64,000 nt of DNA from NCBI RefSeq assembly GCF_008704425.1, contig NZ_CP023696.1:2590501-2654500 (forward strand), given 5' to 3'. Below, piece by piece: positions 29,016 through 37,623 of the stretch (position 1 is its first letter; each line of letters begins with the position of its first letter). This DNA comes from Streptomyces fradiae ATCC 10745 = DSM 40063. Its GTDB lineage: Bacteria; Actinomycetota; Actinomycetes; Streptomycetales; Streptomycetaceae. Below the pieces are notes generated by a model, which saw nothing but the letters and a program-made list of their open reading frames with translations, was not told the DNA's origin and ran no database searches. The position numbers and the translations under genes are program-made.

Positions 29016-29169
29016 CGCCCGGGGGCCACCCGGCCCCCGCCCCGTCACCGGACCCGGCTCTCCCCGCCGGCCCGGGGCCCGGATCTCCCGCCCGCCCCGT
29101 CCAGGACCCGGCCCCGCCGGCCCCTCCGGCCCCTCCGCGGCCCGGCCTCGAAGCCCCCGGACCCGGCCC

Positions 29170-29340
29170 GCACCCGCTCCCGGCACCGCCCCGGCCCCGC
29201 ACCGGCTCGCACCCGCTCCCGGCACCGCCCCGGCACGCCCGGACCGCCCGTCCGCCTCGGCACCGCCCCGGCACGCCCGGACCGCCCGTCCGCCCCGGCA
29301 CCGCCCCGGCACGCCCGGACCGCCCGTCCGCCCCGGCACG
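29170..29340. repeat. Minisatellite, 38-bp unit x3 plus partials
   Basis: Three tandem copies of a 38-bp unit starting GGCACCGCCCCGGCACGCCC at 29221, 29259 and 29297, the first with one base change, then a partial copy. A related 39-bp spaced repeat (CACCCGCTCCCGGCACCGCC) precedes it at 29171 and 29210. The surrounding gap (29016-29396) holds no gene. Confidence 0.85.
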
Positions 29341-29396
29341 CCCGGCTCCGCCCCCGCACGGCAGGCCGCCGCCCCGGCGGTCCGTCCGCCCGCCGC

Positions 29397-29822
29397 CTAC
29401 AGCCCGGCGCGCTCAGCCGCCGCGCGGACCCGCGCCAGCGCATCCGCCAGCACCGCCTCGGCGCCGCCCGCCACGACGGGGCCGACCGCCTCGGCGCCCC
29501 CCGGCGCGGCCCCCACCTGCCCGGCGCCCCCCGGCGCCCCGTCCGCCCGGCCCGGCCCGCCCTCCCCCCGTGCGGCGGCCCGCAGCGCCTCGGCGAGGTC
29601 CGCGCCCGCCACGGCGAGCTGGTCCCCCACCGCGAAGACCCCCGCGTCGGGCATGACGCGCACCTCCGGCGCGCCCTCCAGCCGCTGCGCCAGCGCCGCC
29701 AGCTCCCTGGCCAGCGCCAGCCCCTCCGCCGCGGCGCCCTGCCGCAGCCGGCTCTGCGGGGCGGCCCGCAGGCGGTCGGCCAGGCGGTTCACGGCCTCGT
29801 CCAGTTCCCTCGTATCGCGCAC
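29397..29822 (-). CDS. Small hypothetical protein
   Basis: A 141-residue protein, helical and rich in alanine, arginine and leucine (RELDEAVNRLADRLRAAPQS, EGLALARELAALAQRLEG), with a more ordered PEVRVMPDAGVFAVGDQLAV segment and an Ala/Gly-rich insert. The GTG start at 29822 has AGGG seven bases upstream. It lies downstream of the Bax-inhibitor gene on the same strand but beyond that gene's terminator. No family is recognised; I believe it real because the helix periodicity and the ordered segment are coherent. Confidence 0.6.
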   Translation of the reverse strand: MRDTRELDEAVNRLADRLRAAPQSRLRQGAAAEGLALARELAALAQRLEGAPEVRVMPDAGVFAVGDQLAVAGADLAEALRAAARGEGGPGRADGAPGGAGQVGAAPGGAEAVGPVVAGGAEAVLADALARVRAAAERAGL

Positions 29823-29992
29823 GCCGCGACCCTATGCGCCGCCCCGGCGCCACCGCCAAACGGCCACCGCCACCGCCACCGCCCGCCGGGAAGCCGCCAC
29901 CCGGCCGCCGGTCGCCCGCCGACGGGCCAGCCGCCCAGCCGCCGCCGGGAAGCCGCCCGGCGGCCCGGCCGCCCGTCCCCGGGAACGGCGAA

Positions 29993-30021
29993 GGGCCCGC
30001 CCGGGCGAACCGGGCGGGCCC
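29993..30021 (-). terminator. Hairpin after the Bax-inhibitor gene
   Basis: Perfect 12-bp stem GGGCCCGCCCGG / CCGGGCGGGCCC with loop GCGAA, 33 bp beyond the stop of the gene at 30055-30945. Confidence 0.75.
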
Positions 30022-30054
30022 TCTCAGCCGCTCATGGGGCCGACGGCGCGACGA

Positions 30055-30945
30055 TCAGTCCTCGCCGGACAGGATCGACACGAGCCGCAGGAACTCCAGG
30101 TAGATCCACACCAGGGTCATGGTGAGGCCGAAGGCCGCCAGCCACGACTCCTCGCGCGGAGCGCCGTAGGTGATGCCGTCCTCGACCTGCTTGAAGTCCA
30201 GCGCGAGGAAGCAGGCGCCGAGGATGATGCCGATGACACCGAACAGGATGCCGAGGCCACCGCTGCGCAGGCCCAGGCCGTCACCGCCGCCGAACACGGC
30301 GAACAGCATGTTCACCGCCATCAGCAGCACGAAGCCGAGCGCGGCGGCCATCACGAAGCCGTAGAAGCGGCGCGTGACGCGGATCCAGCGCATCTTGTAC
30401 GCGATGAGCACGCCGGCGAAGACGGACATCGTGCCGAGCACCGCCTGCGGGACCGCGCCCGCCGCGACGTACGTGGTGACGGCGCTGGAGATGACACCGA
30501 GGAAGACGCCCTCGAACGCCGCGTACGCCAGGATCAGCGCGGGCGACGCCTTGCTCTTGAAGGACTGCACCATCGCGAGGACGAAGGCGACCAGGGCCGC
30601 GCCGATGCCGATGCCGTACGACTTGCCGAGGTTCGCCGGGTCGACCGGCAGCAGGAACCAGGCGAGCGTGGCGGTGACGAAGACCGTGCCGAGCGTGATG
30701 GCCGTGCGGGACACCACGTCGTCGATGGTCATGGCGCCCGTGCGCGCGGGAGCCTGCGGCGGGGCGCCCTGCTGGACGCCCTGCGCGTACGGGTCCGTGG
30801 CGTACGGGTTGGTGGCGTACGGGTTCGTCGCGTACGGGTTGGTTCCAGCGGCGGGGCCCCCGGCCTGCTGCTGCGCGTTGAAGCCCGCGTAGCCGTTGTC
30901 GCGGCTGAACCCCCGTCGCGAGAAGACCGGGTTGCTGCTCCTCAT
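30055..30945 (-). CDS. Bax inhibitor-1/YccA family membrane protein
   Basis: A 296-residue integral membrane protein with seven likely helices from residue 75 on (TAITLGTVFVTATLAWFLLP, YGIGIGAALVAFVLAMVQSF, ALILAYAAFEGVFLGVISSA and others) and the family tail ALDFKQVEDGITYGAP. Eukaryotic and bacterial relatives leak calcium in a pH-dependent way; the role in Streptomyces is not known. The cytoplasmic N-terminus carries a short tandem repeat NPYAT x3 then DPYAQ, encoded by imperfect 15-bp DNA repeats. The start is ATG 30945; a terminator hairpin follows at 29993-30021. Confidence 0.93.
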   Translation of the reverse strand: MRSSNPVFSRRGFSRDNGYAGFNAQQQAGGPAAGTNPYATNPYATNPYATDPYAQGVQQGAPPQAPARTGAMTIDDVVSRTAITLGTVFVTATLAWFLLPVDPANLGKSYGIGIGAALVAFVLAMVQSFKSKASPALILAYAAFEGVFLGVISSAVTTYVAAGAVPQAVLGTMSVFAGVLIAYKMRWIRVTRRFYGFVMAAALGFVLLMAVNMLFAVFGGGDGLGLRSGGLGILFGVIGIILGACFLALDFKQVEDGITYGAPREESWLAAFGLTMTLVWIYLEFLRLVSILSGED

Positions 30946-31095
30946 CTCACTCCTTCATGGCCGCCGTGCGCGGCCTTGTCGACAAGAGTAATGGGGAAGC
31001 AAAGGAAACACCCTAGTGCTCGGGGAGGATCTTTCCGCTCCGAGGTCTCGATCACGCATCCCCCGTGTCGCACCGGAACCTCCCCGAGCCGCCGG

Positions 31096-31176
31096 TGCCC
31101 GGAGCGGGACTCGAACCCGCACGGCCGTAGGCCAGCGAGGTTTAAGCTCGCCGTGTCTGCGTTCCACCATCCGGGC
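31096..31176 (-). tRNA. bldA: tRNA-Leu, anticodon UAA (bldA)
   Basis: The minus strand folds as a class-II tRNA: acceptor GCCCGGA / TCCGGGC with discriminator A; D-arm after TGGTGGAA; anticodon stem GCGAG / CTCGC around loop CTTAAAC, giving anticodon TAA; a long variable arm (TGGCCTACGGCCGT); and T-arm GCGGG-TTCGAGT-CCCGC. CCA is not encoded. TAA reads the UUA leucine codon. In Streptomyces the only tRNA for UUA is BldA, which controls aerial growth and antibiotic synthesis because TTA codons are confined mostly to developmental genes. Confidence 0.95.
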
Positions 31177-31207
31177 AGGACGCGCGGCTTCTGCGCGTCA
31201 GCACAGG

Positions 31208-31213
31208 AGCCTA
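31208..31213 (-). promoter_or_regulatory. Probable -10 element for bldA
   Basis: TAGGCT on the minus strand, 32 bases before the tRNA 5' end, matches the common Streptomyces -10 form TAGxxT. No convincing -35 is visible at 16-18 bases upstream. Confidence 0.4.
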
Positions 31214-31593
31214 TCCGGGCGCGCCTTCCGAACTGGGGGGAAGTGGCCCGATGTTGTCTTATTTTATTGGCGCCTGAGGGACCGTCAGCGGGAATGCGCG
31301 GCGCTGCCCAGCAGTGGCGGGCGGTTCGCGGCCGCACATGCCACCGGCAGGGAATGACGGAAAGTCGCCGTCCGTCCACGGCGAGTCCATGCCAGCGTGG
31401 CCGGCGCCCGCCCCCGTACGCCCCTCCCGGGCGCCTCTCGGGGGCGCCGTCATACCTCAGGAGGAGAGCCGGGCGGCGCCGTCAGACTCCAGAGGGCCCC
31501 GCGAACGGGCACGCGGACGGACGTGGGCCGGGGGTGGCGGCGCCGACGATGGAACGGTCCTCGACGAACCACCCCGCGACAGGAGCCCTCCCC
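31214..31593. other. Gap between bldA and the ABC transporter
   Basis: 380 bp with no supported gene. It contains the small A+T-rich island TCTTATTTTATTGG (about 31257-31270), striking in this sequence and a possible promoter for either side. The AGGAG ribosome site of the ABC ATPase lies at 31581. Confidence 0.45.
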
Positions 31594-32367
31594 GTGATCC
31601 CCACCCCGACGACCGCACGCCGCGCCACCGCGGTGGCCGCCCGCGCCACGGATCTCTCCAAGGTCTACGGACAGGGCGAGACCCGCGTGGTCGCCCTCGA
31701 CCGGGTCACCGTGGAGTTCCCGCAGGGCGAGTTCACCGCGATCATGGGCCCCTCCGGGTCCGGCAAGTCCACCCTGATGCACTGCGTCGCCGGCCTGGAC
31801 ACCTTCTCCTCCGGCTCCGTCCGCATCGGCGACACCGAGCTGGGCTCCCTGAAGGACAAGCAGCTCACCCAGCTCCGCCGGGACAAGATCGGCTTCATCT
31901 TCCAGGCGTTCAACCTGCTGCCGACGCTCACGGCCCTGGAGAACATCACGCTCCCCATGGACATCGCGGGCCGCAAGCCGGACCGGGAGTGGATGGACCG
32001 GGTCATCGACATGGTCGGCCTCTCCGCCCGGCTCGGCCACCGGCCGGCGCAGCTCTCCGGCGGCCAGCAGCAGCGCGTCGCCGTCGCCCGCGCCCTGGCC
32101 TCCCGGCCGGAGATCATCTTCGGTGACGAGCCGACCGGCAACCTCGACTCCCGCTCGGGCGCCGAGGTGCTCGGCTTCCTCCGCAACTCGGTGCGCGAGC
32201 TCGGCCAGACGGTCGTGATGGTCACCCACGACCCCGTCGCCGCCTCCTACGCCGACCGGGTGATCTTCCTGGCGGACGGGCGGATCGTCGACGAGATGCA
32301 CGCCCCGAGCGCCGACCGGGTGCTGGACCGCATGAAGGCCTTCGACACCAAGGGCCGCACGAGCTGA
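31594..32367 (+). CDS. ABC transporter ATP-binding protein (MacB/LolD type)
   Basis: A 257-residue ATPase that powers the FtsX-like permease encoded next. Walker A is GPSGSGKST, the Q-loop lies in FIFQAFNLLPTLTALENI, the signature LSGGQQQRVAVARALA, Walker B EIIFGDEP and the H-loop VTHDP. The start GTG 31594 follows AGGAG by eight bases. Such ATPases work in mechanotransmission: they drive periplasmic or extracellular domains of the permease rather than carrying a solute through a channel. A 208-bp C-rich gap separates it from the permease. The substrate is unknown. Confidence 0.94.
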   Translation: MIPTPTTARRATAVAARATDLSKVYGQGETRVVALDRVTVEFPQGEFTAIMGPSGSGKSTLMHCVAGLDTFSSGSVRIGDTELGSLKDKQLTQLRRDKIGFIFQAFNLLPTLTALENITLPMDIAGRKPDREWMDRVIDMVGLSARLGHRPAQLSGGQQQRVAVARALASRPEIIFGDEPTGNLDSRSGAEVLGFLRNSVRELGQTVVMVTHDPVAASYADRVIFLADGRIVDEMHAPSADRVLDRMKAFDTKGRTS

Positions 32368-32575
32368 CCGGGGCGCGCGGACCCCGCGCCCCCGCCGTCG
32401 CCCTCCCGCCCCCGGACCCTCCCCGCGGGCCCGCCGCCGGCCGCCCCGCGACCGGCCGTCCACCGGACCCGCCACCGGCCGTCCGACCGGACCGCCACCG
32501 GCTCCGCACCGGCCCTCCGGCCGGCACCCGACCGGTCCCGCCCCTGACGGACCCTCCACCCCAGGACCTCACCTC

Positions 32576-35107
32576 ATGTTCCGAACCGCCCTGCGCAACG
32601 TGCTCGCGCACAAGGCCAGACTGCTGATGACCGTCCTCGCCGTCATGCTCGGCGTGGCCTTCGTGTCCGGCACCCTCGTCTTCACCGACACCCTCGACCG
32701 GGCCTTCACCCGGCAGGCCGCCAAGAGCTACGACGACGTCGCCGTCGCCCTCACCTCCCACCCCGACCCCGACGAGGCGAAGCGCGAGCCGGGCCTGTCC
32801 GGCGCCACGCTCGACAAGATCGCCGCCCTGCCGGGCGTCGCCTCCGTCTCCGGCCGCGTCGAGGGCTTCGCCGGCGTCCCCGACCCCGACGGGAAGCTGA
32901 TCGGCGTCGGCTGGTCCAACAAGGGGTCCAACTTCGCCCCCGGCAAGGACGGCGAGGACCCCCGGTACGCCTTCACCGAGGGCGGCGGCCCCGTCGCGCG
33001 CGGCCAGATCGCCCTCGACCGGGAGACCGCCGAGAAGGGCCGGTACAAGGTCGGCGACACCGTCCGCGTCGCCACCAACGGCCCCGTGGAGGAGTACCGC
33101 CTCCAGGGCGTCTTCACCACCGACGACGGCGCCGTCAGCGCCGGCGGCAGCCTCGTGCTCTTCGACACGGGGACCGCGCAGGCCCTCTACCTCAAGCCCG
33201 GCTTCTTCCAGGAGGCCACGGTCGCCGCCGCGCCCGGCACCGACGACGACGCGGTCCTCTCCGCCGTCGAGCCGCTGCTGCCCGGCCACACCTCGGCGCA
33301 GACCGGCGCGGAGCTCTCGGCCCAGCAGGCCAAGGAGATCGAGGCCGGCCTGAGCGCCTTCAGCCAGGTCTTCCTCGGCGCCGCCGCCATCGCCCTGTTC
33401 GTCGGCGTCTTCCTGATCGCCAACACCTTCACCATGCTCGTCGCCCAGCGCACCAAGGAGGTCGCGCTGATGCGGGCCGTCGGCGCGTCCCGCCGGCAGG
33501 TCACCCGCTCGGTGCTGGCGGAGGCCGCGATCGTCGGCCTGGTCGCCTCCGTCGCCGGCTACCTGCTCGGCATCGGGCTCGCCGTGGGCCTGCGCTCCGG
33601 CATGGCGGCCTTCGGCATGAAGATCCCGGACGGCCCGCTCGTCCTGGGCGCCACCCCCGTGCTGGCCGCCCTCGGCGTCGGCCTCGTCATCACCATGCTC
33701 GCCGCGTGGCTGCCCGGCCGCCGCGCCGCGAAGATCCCGCCGGTCGCCGCGATGAACAGCGTCCACGCCGCGCCCACCCAGAAGTCGCTGGTCGTCCGCA
33801 ACAGCATCGGCGGCGCCCTGGCCGCCCTCGGCTGCGGCCTGATCGTCCTCGGCGCCGTCAAGGCCGGCGACACCGGCCGGCTCCTGATCGCCGGCGGCGC
33901 GTTCCTCACCCTCATCGGCGTGATCATGCTGATCCCGCTGCTGTCGCGGCCGCTGATCGCCGCCGTACGGCCGCTGCTCGCCGGGCCGTTCGGGATCTCC
34001 GGCAAGCTCGCCGGGCAGAACGCCGTCCGCAACCCGCGCCGCACCGGAGCGACCGCCTCGGCGCTCGCCATCGGCCTCACCCTCGTCACCGGCCTGTCGG
34101 TGCTCGGCGTCACCGTCGGCTCGTCCCTCGACCGGGCGACCACAGACCAGGTCAAGGCCGACTACATGGTCCGCATGGCCAACGGCGGCCCGCTCGGCCC
34201 GTCCGTGCTGACCGCCCTGGAGAAGGCCCCCGGCGTCACCGCCGTCTCCCCGCAGCAGGCCTCCGGCATGGAGATCGGCGGGAAGTGGACCTCCGCGTCC
34301 GCCGTCACCCCCGGCGCCATCGAGAAGGTGCTGAAGGTCGAGCCGACCGCCGGCTCGCTCGACTCGCTTGCGGACGGGCGGATCGCGGTGGCGGAGAAGA
34401 CCGCCGCGTCGCGCGGCTGGAAGGTCGGCACCACCGTCCCCGTCACCTACCCGGACGACGAGAAGGGCACGCTGACCGTCGGCGCGCTCTACAAGGACTC
34501 CGGCTTCCTCTCGCCGGTCCTGATCGACCGGAAGGCCGTCGCCGCGCACGACCCGGAGCCGTACATCCCGGAGATCTTCGTCTCCACGGAGGGCGGGGAG
34601 AGCGCCGCCAACGAGAAGGCGCTGATCCAGGCCCTGGGTGACAACCCGGCCATCAACTTCATGGACAAGCAGGACATCCGCGACTCGTTCGGCGGACCCA
34701 TCAACATGCTGCTGAACATCATGTACGGCCTGCTGGCGATGGCCCTGATCATCGCCGTCCTCGGTGTCGTCAACACGCTGGCCATGTCCGTCTTCGAGCG
34801 CCAGCAGGAGATCGGCATGCTCCGCGCGATCGGCCTGGACCGGCGCCGCGTGAAGCGGATGGTCCGCCTGGAGGCCGTGGTGATCTCGGTGTACGGCGCG
34901 GTCGTCGGCATCGTGCTCGGCTCGTTCCTCGGCTGGGCGATCGGCGAGACCTTCAAGAGCAGCCTGCCGGACTACTCCCTGGTCCTGCCGTGGGACCGGA
35001 TCGGCGTCTTCCTGCTGCTCGCCGCGCTGGTCGGCGTCCTGGCCGCGATGTGGCCGGCGCGCAGCGCCGCGAAGCTGAACATGCTGAACGCCATCAAGGC
35101 CGAGTAG
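32576..35107 (+). CDS. ABC transporter permease, two FtsX domains
   Basis: An 843-residue membrane protein with an N-terminal helix (HKARLLMTVLAVMLGVAFVS), a large extracytoplasmic MacB-like domain (about 45-250), one FtsX domain (about 255-400: FLGAAAIALFVGVFLIANTF, RTKEVALMRAVGASRRQVTR), two further helices, a second extracytoplasmic domain (about 500-700), and a final FtsX domain (about 710-843: GLLAMALIIAVLGVVNTLAM, RQQEIGMLRAIGLDRRRVKR). This duplicated layout is typical of actinobacterial export-type permeases. It works with the ATPase upstream. A hairpin at 35135-35167 ends the pair. The cargo is not known; lipids, peptides or lipoproteins are possible. Confidence 0.93.
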   Translation: MFRTALRNVLAHKARLLMTVLAVMLGVAFVSGTLVFTDTLDRAFTRQAAKSYDDVAVALTSHPDPDEAKREPGLSGATLDKIAALPGVASVSGRVEGFAGVPDPDGKLIGVGWSNKGSNFAPGKDGEDPRYAFTEGGGPVARGQIALDRETAEKGRYKVGDTVRVATNGPVEEYRLQGVFTTDDGAVSAGGSLVLFDTGTAQALYLKPGFFQEATVAAAPGTDDDAVLSAVEPLLPGHTSAQTGAELSAQQAKEIEAGLSAFSQVFLGAAAIALFVGVFLIANTFTMLVAQRTKEVALMRAVGASRRQVTRSVLAEAAIVGLVASVAGYLLGIGLAVGLRSGMAAFGMKIPDGPLVLGATPVLAALGVGLVITMLAAWLPGRRAAKIPPVAAMNSVHAAPTQKSLVVRNSIGGALAALGCGLIVLGAVKAGDTGRLLIAGGAFLTLIGVIMLIPLLSRPLIAAVRPLLAGPFGISGKLAGQNAVRNPRRTGATASALAIGLTLVTGLSVLGVTVGSSLDRATTDQVKADYMVRMANGGPLGPSVLTALEKAPGVTAVSPQQASGMEIGGKWTSASAVTPGAIEKVLKVEPTAGSLDSLADGRIAVAEKTAASRGWKVGTTVPVTYPDDEKGTLTVGALYKDSGFLSPVLIDRKAVAAHDPEPYIPEIFVSTEGGESAANEKALIQALGDNPAINFMDKQDIRDSFGGPINMLLNIMYGLLAMALIIAVLGVVNTLAMSVFERQQEIGMLRAIGLDRRRVKRMVRLEAVVISVYGAVVGIVLGSFLGWAIGETFKSSLPDYSLVLPWDRIGVFLLLAALVGVLAAMWPARSAAKLNMLNAIKAE

Positions 35108-35134
35108 CGGGCGCGGCGCCCGCGCGGCACCGCC

Positions 35135-35167
35135 AGGGCCGGGCCCCCGTCACGGGGGCCCGGCCCT
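35135..35167. terminator. Hairpin between convergent genes
   Basis: Near-perfect 15-bp stem AGGGCCGGGCCCCCG / CGGGGGCCCGGCCCT with a 3-base loop, between the permease (ends 35107) and the Cfa-like gene (ends 35201); it probably serves both. Confidence 0.75.
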
Positions 35168-35200
35168 TCGGCGTGCCCGTGGGCCCGGCCGCCCGGCGGG

Positions 35201-36544
35201 TCAGTCGCCGCCGTGCTCGTCCCAGACGCGGGCGCGCAGCGGCATCCCGGACGCCCCGTCCTCGGGCGTCCGCACGGCGAGGACCTGGTTGACGCCGATC
35301 CGGTTGCGTTCGAAGGCCAGGGCGCTGGCGGCCATGTAGAGCCGCCAGATCCGGGCGCGGCCCGGCGAGGTGAGGCGCGCGGCCTCGTCGAAGCGCTCCT
35401 CCAGGTTGGCGACCCAGCGGCGCAGGGTCAGGGCGTAGTGCTCGCGGATCGCCTCCACGTCGCGCACCTCGAAGCCGGCCTCCTCCAGCGTCGCGGTGGT
35501 CCGGCCGAGCGGGGCCAGCTCCCCGTCGGGGAAGACGTACGCGTCGATGAACGGGTCCACGCGGTACTCCTCGTCCCGCGCGTCGGGGCGGCGCGAGATC
35601 TGGTGGTTGAGGAGCCGCCCGCCCGGCTTCAGCAGGCCGTGCAGCACCTGCGCGTACCTGCGGTAGCGGACCGCGCCGACGTGCTCGGCCATGCCGATCG
35701 AGGCGATGGCGTCGTACGGCCCGTCCCGGACGTCCCGGTAGTCCTGCACCCGGATCTCGACCCGGTCGGCGAGCCCCTCGTCGGCGACCCGCTTGCGGGC
35801 GTACGCGGCCTGCTCGGCGCTGAGCGTGACCCCGACGACGCGGGCGCCGTGGTGGCGGGCGGCGTGCAGCGCCAGGGAGCCCCAGCCGCAGCCGACGTCG
35901 AGCAGCCGGTCGCCCTCCCGGAGGGCGAGCTTGCGGCAGACCAGCTCCAGCTTGTCGCGCTGGGCCTCCTCCAGGGTGCCGCCCTCGGACCAGTAGGCGC
36001 ACGAGTACACCATGGACGGGCCGAGGACCAGCTCGTAGAAGTCGTTGCCCACGTCGTAGTGGTGGCTGATCGCCTCGCGGTCCCGCGTCCTGGTGTGCAG
36101 CGGGCCGCTGCGGCGCCGGACCTCCTCGGCGGGCGGGGTGGGCGGCGGCCACGGCCCGGCGAGGCGCAGCACCTCCCGCGCGGCGGCGCGGGTGCGCGGG
36201 TCCCGGGCCGCGCGCAGGGCGCGGGCCGCCTGGCCGGGCAGGCCCGCGGGGGCGCCGCCGCCCTGCGGGTCCCGCTCCCAGACGAGGCCGGCGAGGCGGG
36301 TCAGCGCCTCGTACAGGTCGCCCTCCACGTCCAGCTCCCCGGCGACCCAGGCGCGGGCCAGGCCCAGTTCGCCGGGGCGCCAGGCCATGCGGCGCAGCGC
36401 CCTGCGGTCCCGGACGACCAGCACGGGGACGCCGGGGCCGGGCGGGCCGGCCTCGCTGCCGTCCCAGGCGCGGACCCGCACGGGCAGCGGGACCCCCAGC
36501 AGGTCCCCGGCGAGCGCGGCCAGCCGCGAAGCGGCGTCGGACAT
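35201..36544 (-). CDS. Cyclopropane-fatty-acid synthase-like methyltransferase
   Basis: A 447-residue SAM-dependent enzyme of the Cfa/mycolic acid cyclopropane synthase family, expected to methylate or cyclopropanate unsaturated acyl chains of membrane lipids. The N-terminal third is family-specific; then REAISHHYDVGNDFYELVLG and MVYSCAYW precede the SAM-binding LLDVGCGWGSLALHAA, and later IGMAEHVG and RRWVANLEERFDEA occur. ATG 36544 has GGAGG eight bases upstream; the open frame continues far upstream only because the gap is G+C-rich. It converges with the ABC permease. Confidence 0.9.
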   Translation of the reverse strand: MSDAASRLAALAGDLLGVPLPVRVRAWDGSEAGPPGPGVPVLVVRDRRALRRMAWRPGELGLARAWVAGELDVEGDLYEALTRLAGLVWERDPQGGGAPAGLPGQAARALRAARDPRTRAAAREVLRLAGPWPPPTPPAEEVRRRSGPLHTRTRDREAISHHYDVGNDFYELVLGPSMVYSCAYWSEGGTLEEAQRDKLELVCRKLALREGDRLLDVGCGWGSLALHAARHHGARVVGVTLSAEQAAYARKRVADEGLADRVEIRVQDYRDVRDGPYDAIASIGMAEHVGAVRYRRYAQVLHGLLKPGGRLLNHQISRRPDARDEEYRVDPFIDAYVFPDGELAPLGRTTATLEEAGFEVRDVEAIREHYALTLRRWVANLEERFDEAARLTSPGRARIWRLYMAASALAFERNRIGVNQVLAVRTPEDGASGMPLRARVWDEHGGD

Positions 36545-37540
36545 GGTGCACACCTCCGTGATGTCGATCCCAGAAACGCCCCGGTTGCCCAGGTGACTTG
36601 CTCGGCACCATGGGAACACCGACGGCCGCGGAAAGCAGTCCCCGCACCGCGCGCGCCCGGCGGAGCGGCGGCGGTATCCGGCCACACCGCCCGGCCGCCC
36701 GTGCCGCCCCCCGGCGCCCCGCCCTGGGCCCGCCCCGGTCGGCCCGGCCGGTCGGGAGGCGGGGCCCTCGGTCTCGGTCCGCGCCGGGCGAGCGGGCCGA
36801 GCGGCGGCCCCGAACGGCGGGTGGGCGACCGGGCGGCAGGCGGCGTGGGGGCGGGGGCCCGCGCCCGGAGGCGGGCGGGCGGCGCCGCGGCCGGACAGCG
36901 GGTGGGCCCCGCGGACGGCCGAGCGGCGGGCGGTCGGCGCGACGGCGTGGAAGGGAGCCGCACGGGAACCGGAAGGCGGGCGGACCCGCCACGGCCCGGA
37001 CGGCGGGCCGGCCCCGGCGCGTCGGCCCAGGGGCGGGCGGGCCCGCCGCGGCCGGGGCGGGCGGGCCCCGTGGAGGCCGGGCGGCCTGCCGCCCACGCAC
37101 GGGGACCGGTGGACGGGCGAGCCCCGCGCCACCACCCGGCGAGGCGGTCCGCCACGGCCGGGCGGACGGGCCCCGCGTCGGAACCGGAAGGCGGGCGGGC
37201 GCCGCGGCGACCGGGAGACCGCCCCGACCGCGCGACGGCGCGACGGCCGACGGACGGCGGAGGCGCGGGCGGCGGCCGAGGGACGCGGCCGAACCGCGGG
37301 CCCGCACACGACGGCCGAGAGACGGCGCCCGGACGGCGGGCCAGCGCACGACGGCCAGAAGGCGGGCCGACGCACGGCTGCCCGCACACGACGGCCGAGA
37401 GACGGCGCCCGGACGGCGGGCCCGCGCACGACGGCCAGAAGGCGGGCCAGCGCACGACGGCCAGAAGGCGGGCCAGCGCACGACGGCCAGAAGGCGGGCC
37501 GACGCACGACGGCCGGAAGGTGCGCGCGCACGGGGGAACG
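36545..37540. repeat. 1-kb gene-free gap with nested tandem repeats
   Basis: No gene is supported: open frames exist on both strands only through extreme G+C. Within it, an 80-bp period links 37301-37370 with 37381-37450 (both starting CCCGCACACGACGGCCGAGA). A 26-bp unit starting GCGCACGACGGCCAGAAGGC then repeats at 37424, 37450 and 37476 with a decayed fourth copy. Confidence 0.75.
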
Positions 37541-37588
37541 CCGAAGAGGGGCCTCCCGCACCACGGATGGCGGGTGGCCCCTCTTCGG
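37541..37588 (-). terminator. Terminator of ndh
   Basis: Outer 13-bp stem CCGAAGAGGGGCC / GGCCCCTCTTCGG with an inner CCCGC / GCGGG stem, 36 bp beyond the ndh stop. Confidence 0.75.
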
Positions 37589-37623
37589 GACGTGCGGTGG
37601 CGGCCGGGTGGACCCGGCGGCCG

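Noticed and set aside
37424..37501. 26-bp tandem units considered as a CRISPR array
   Set aside because: Units are directly abutting without unique spacers, and no cas gene is near.
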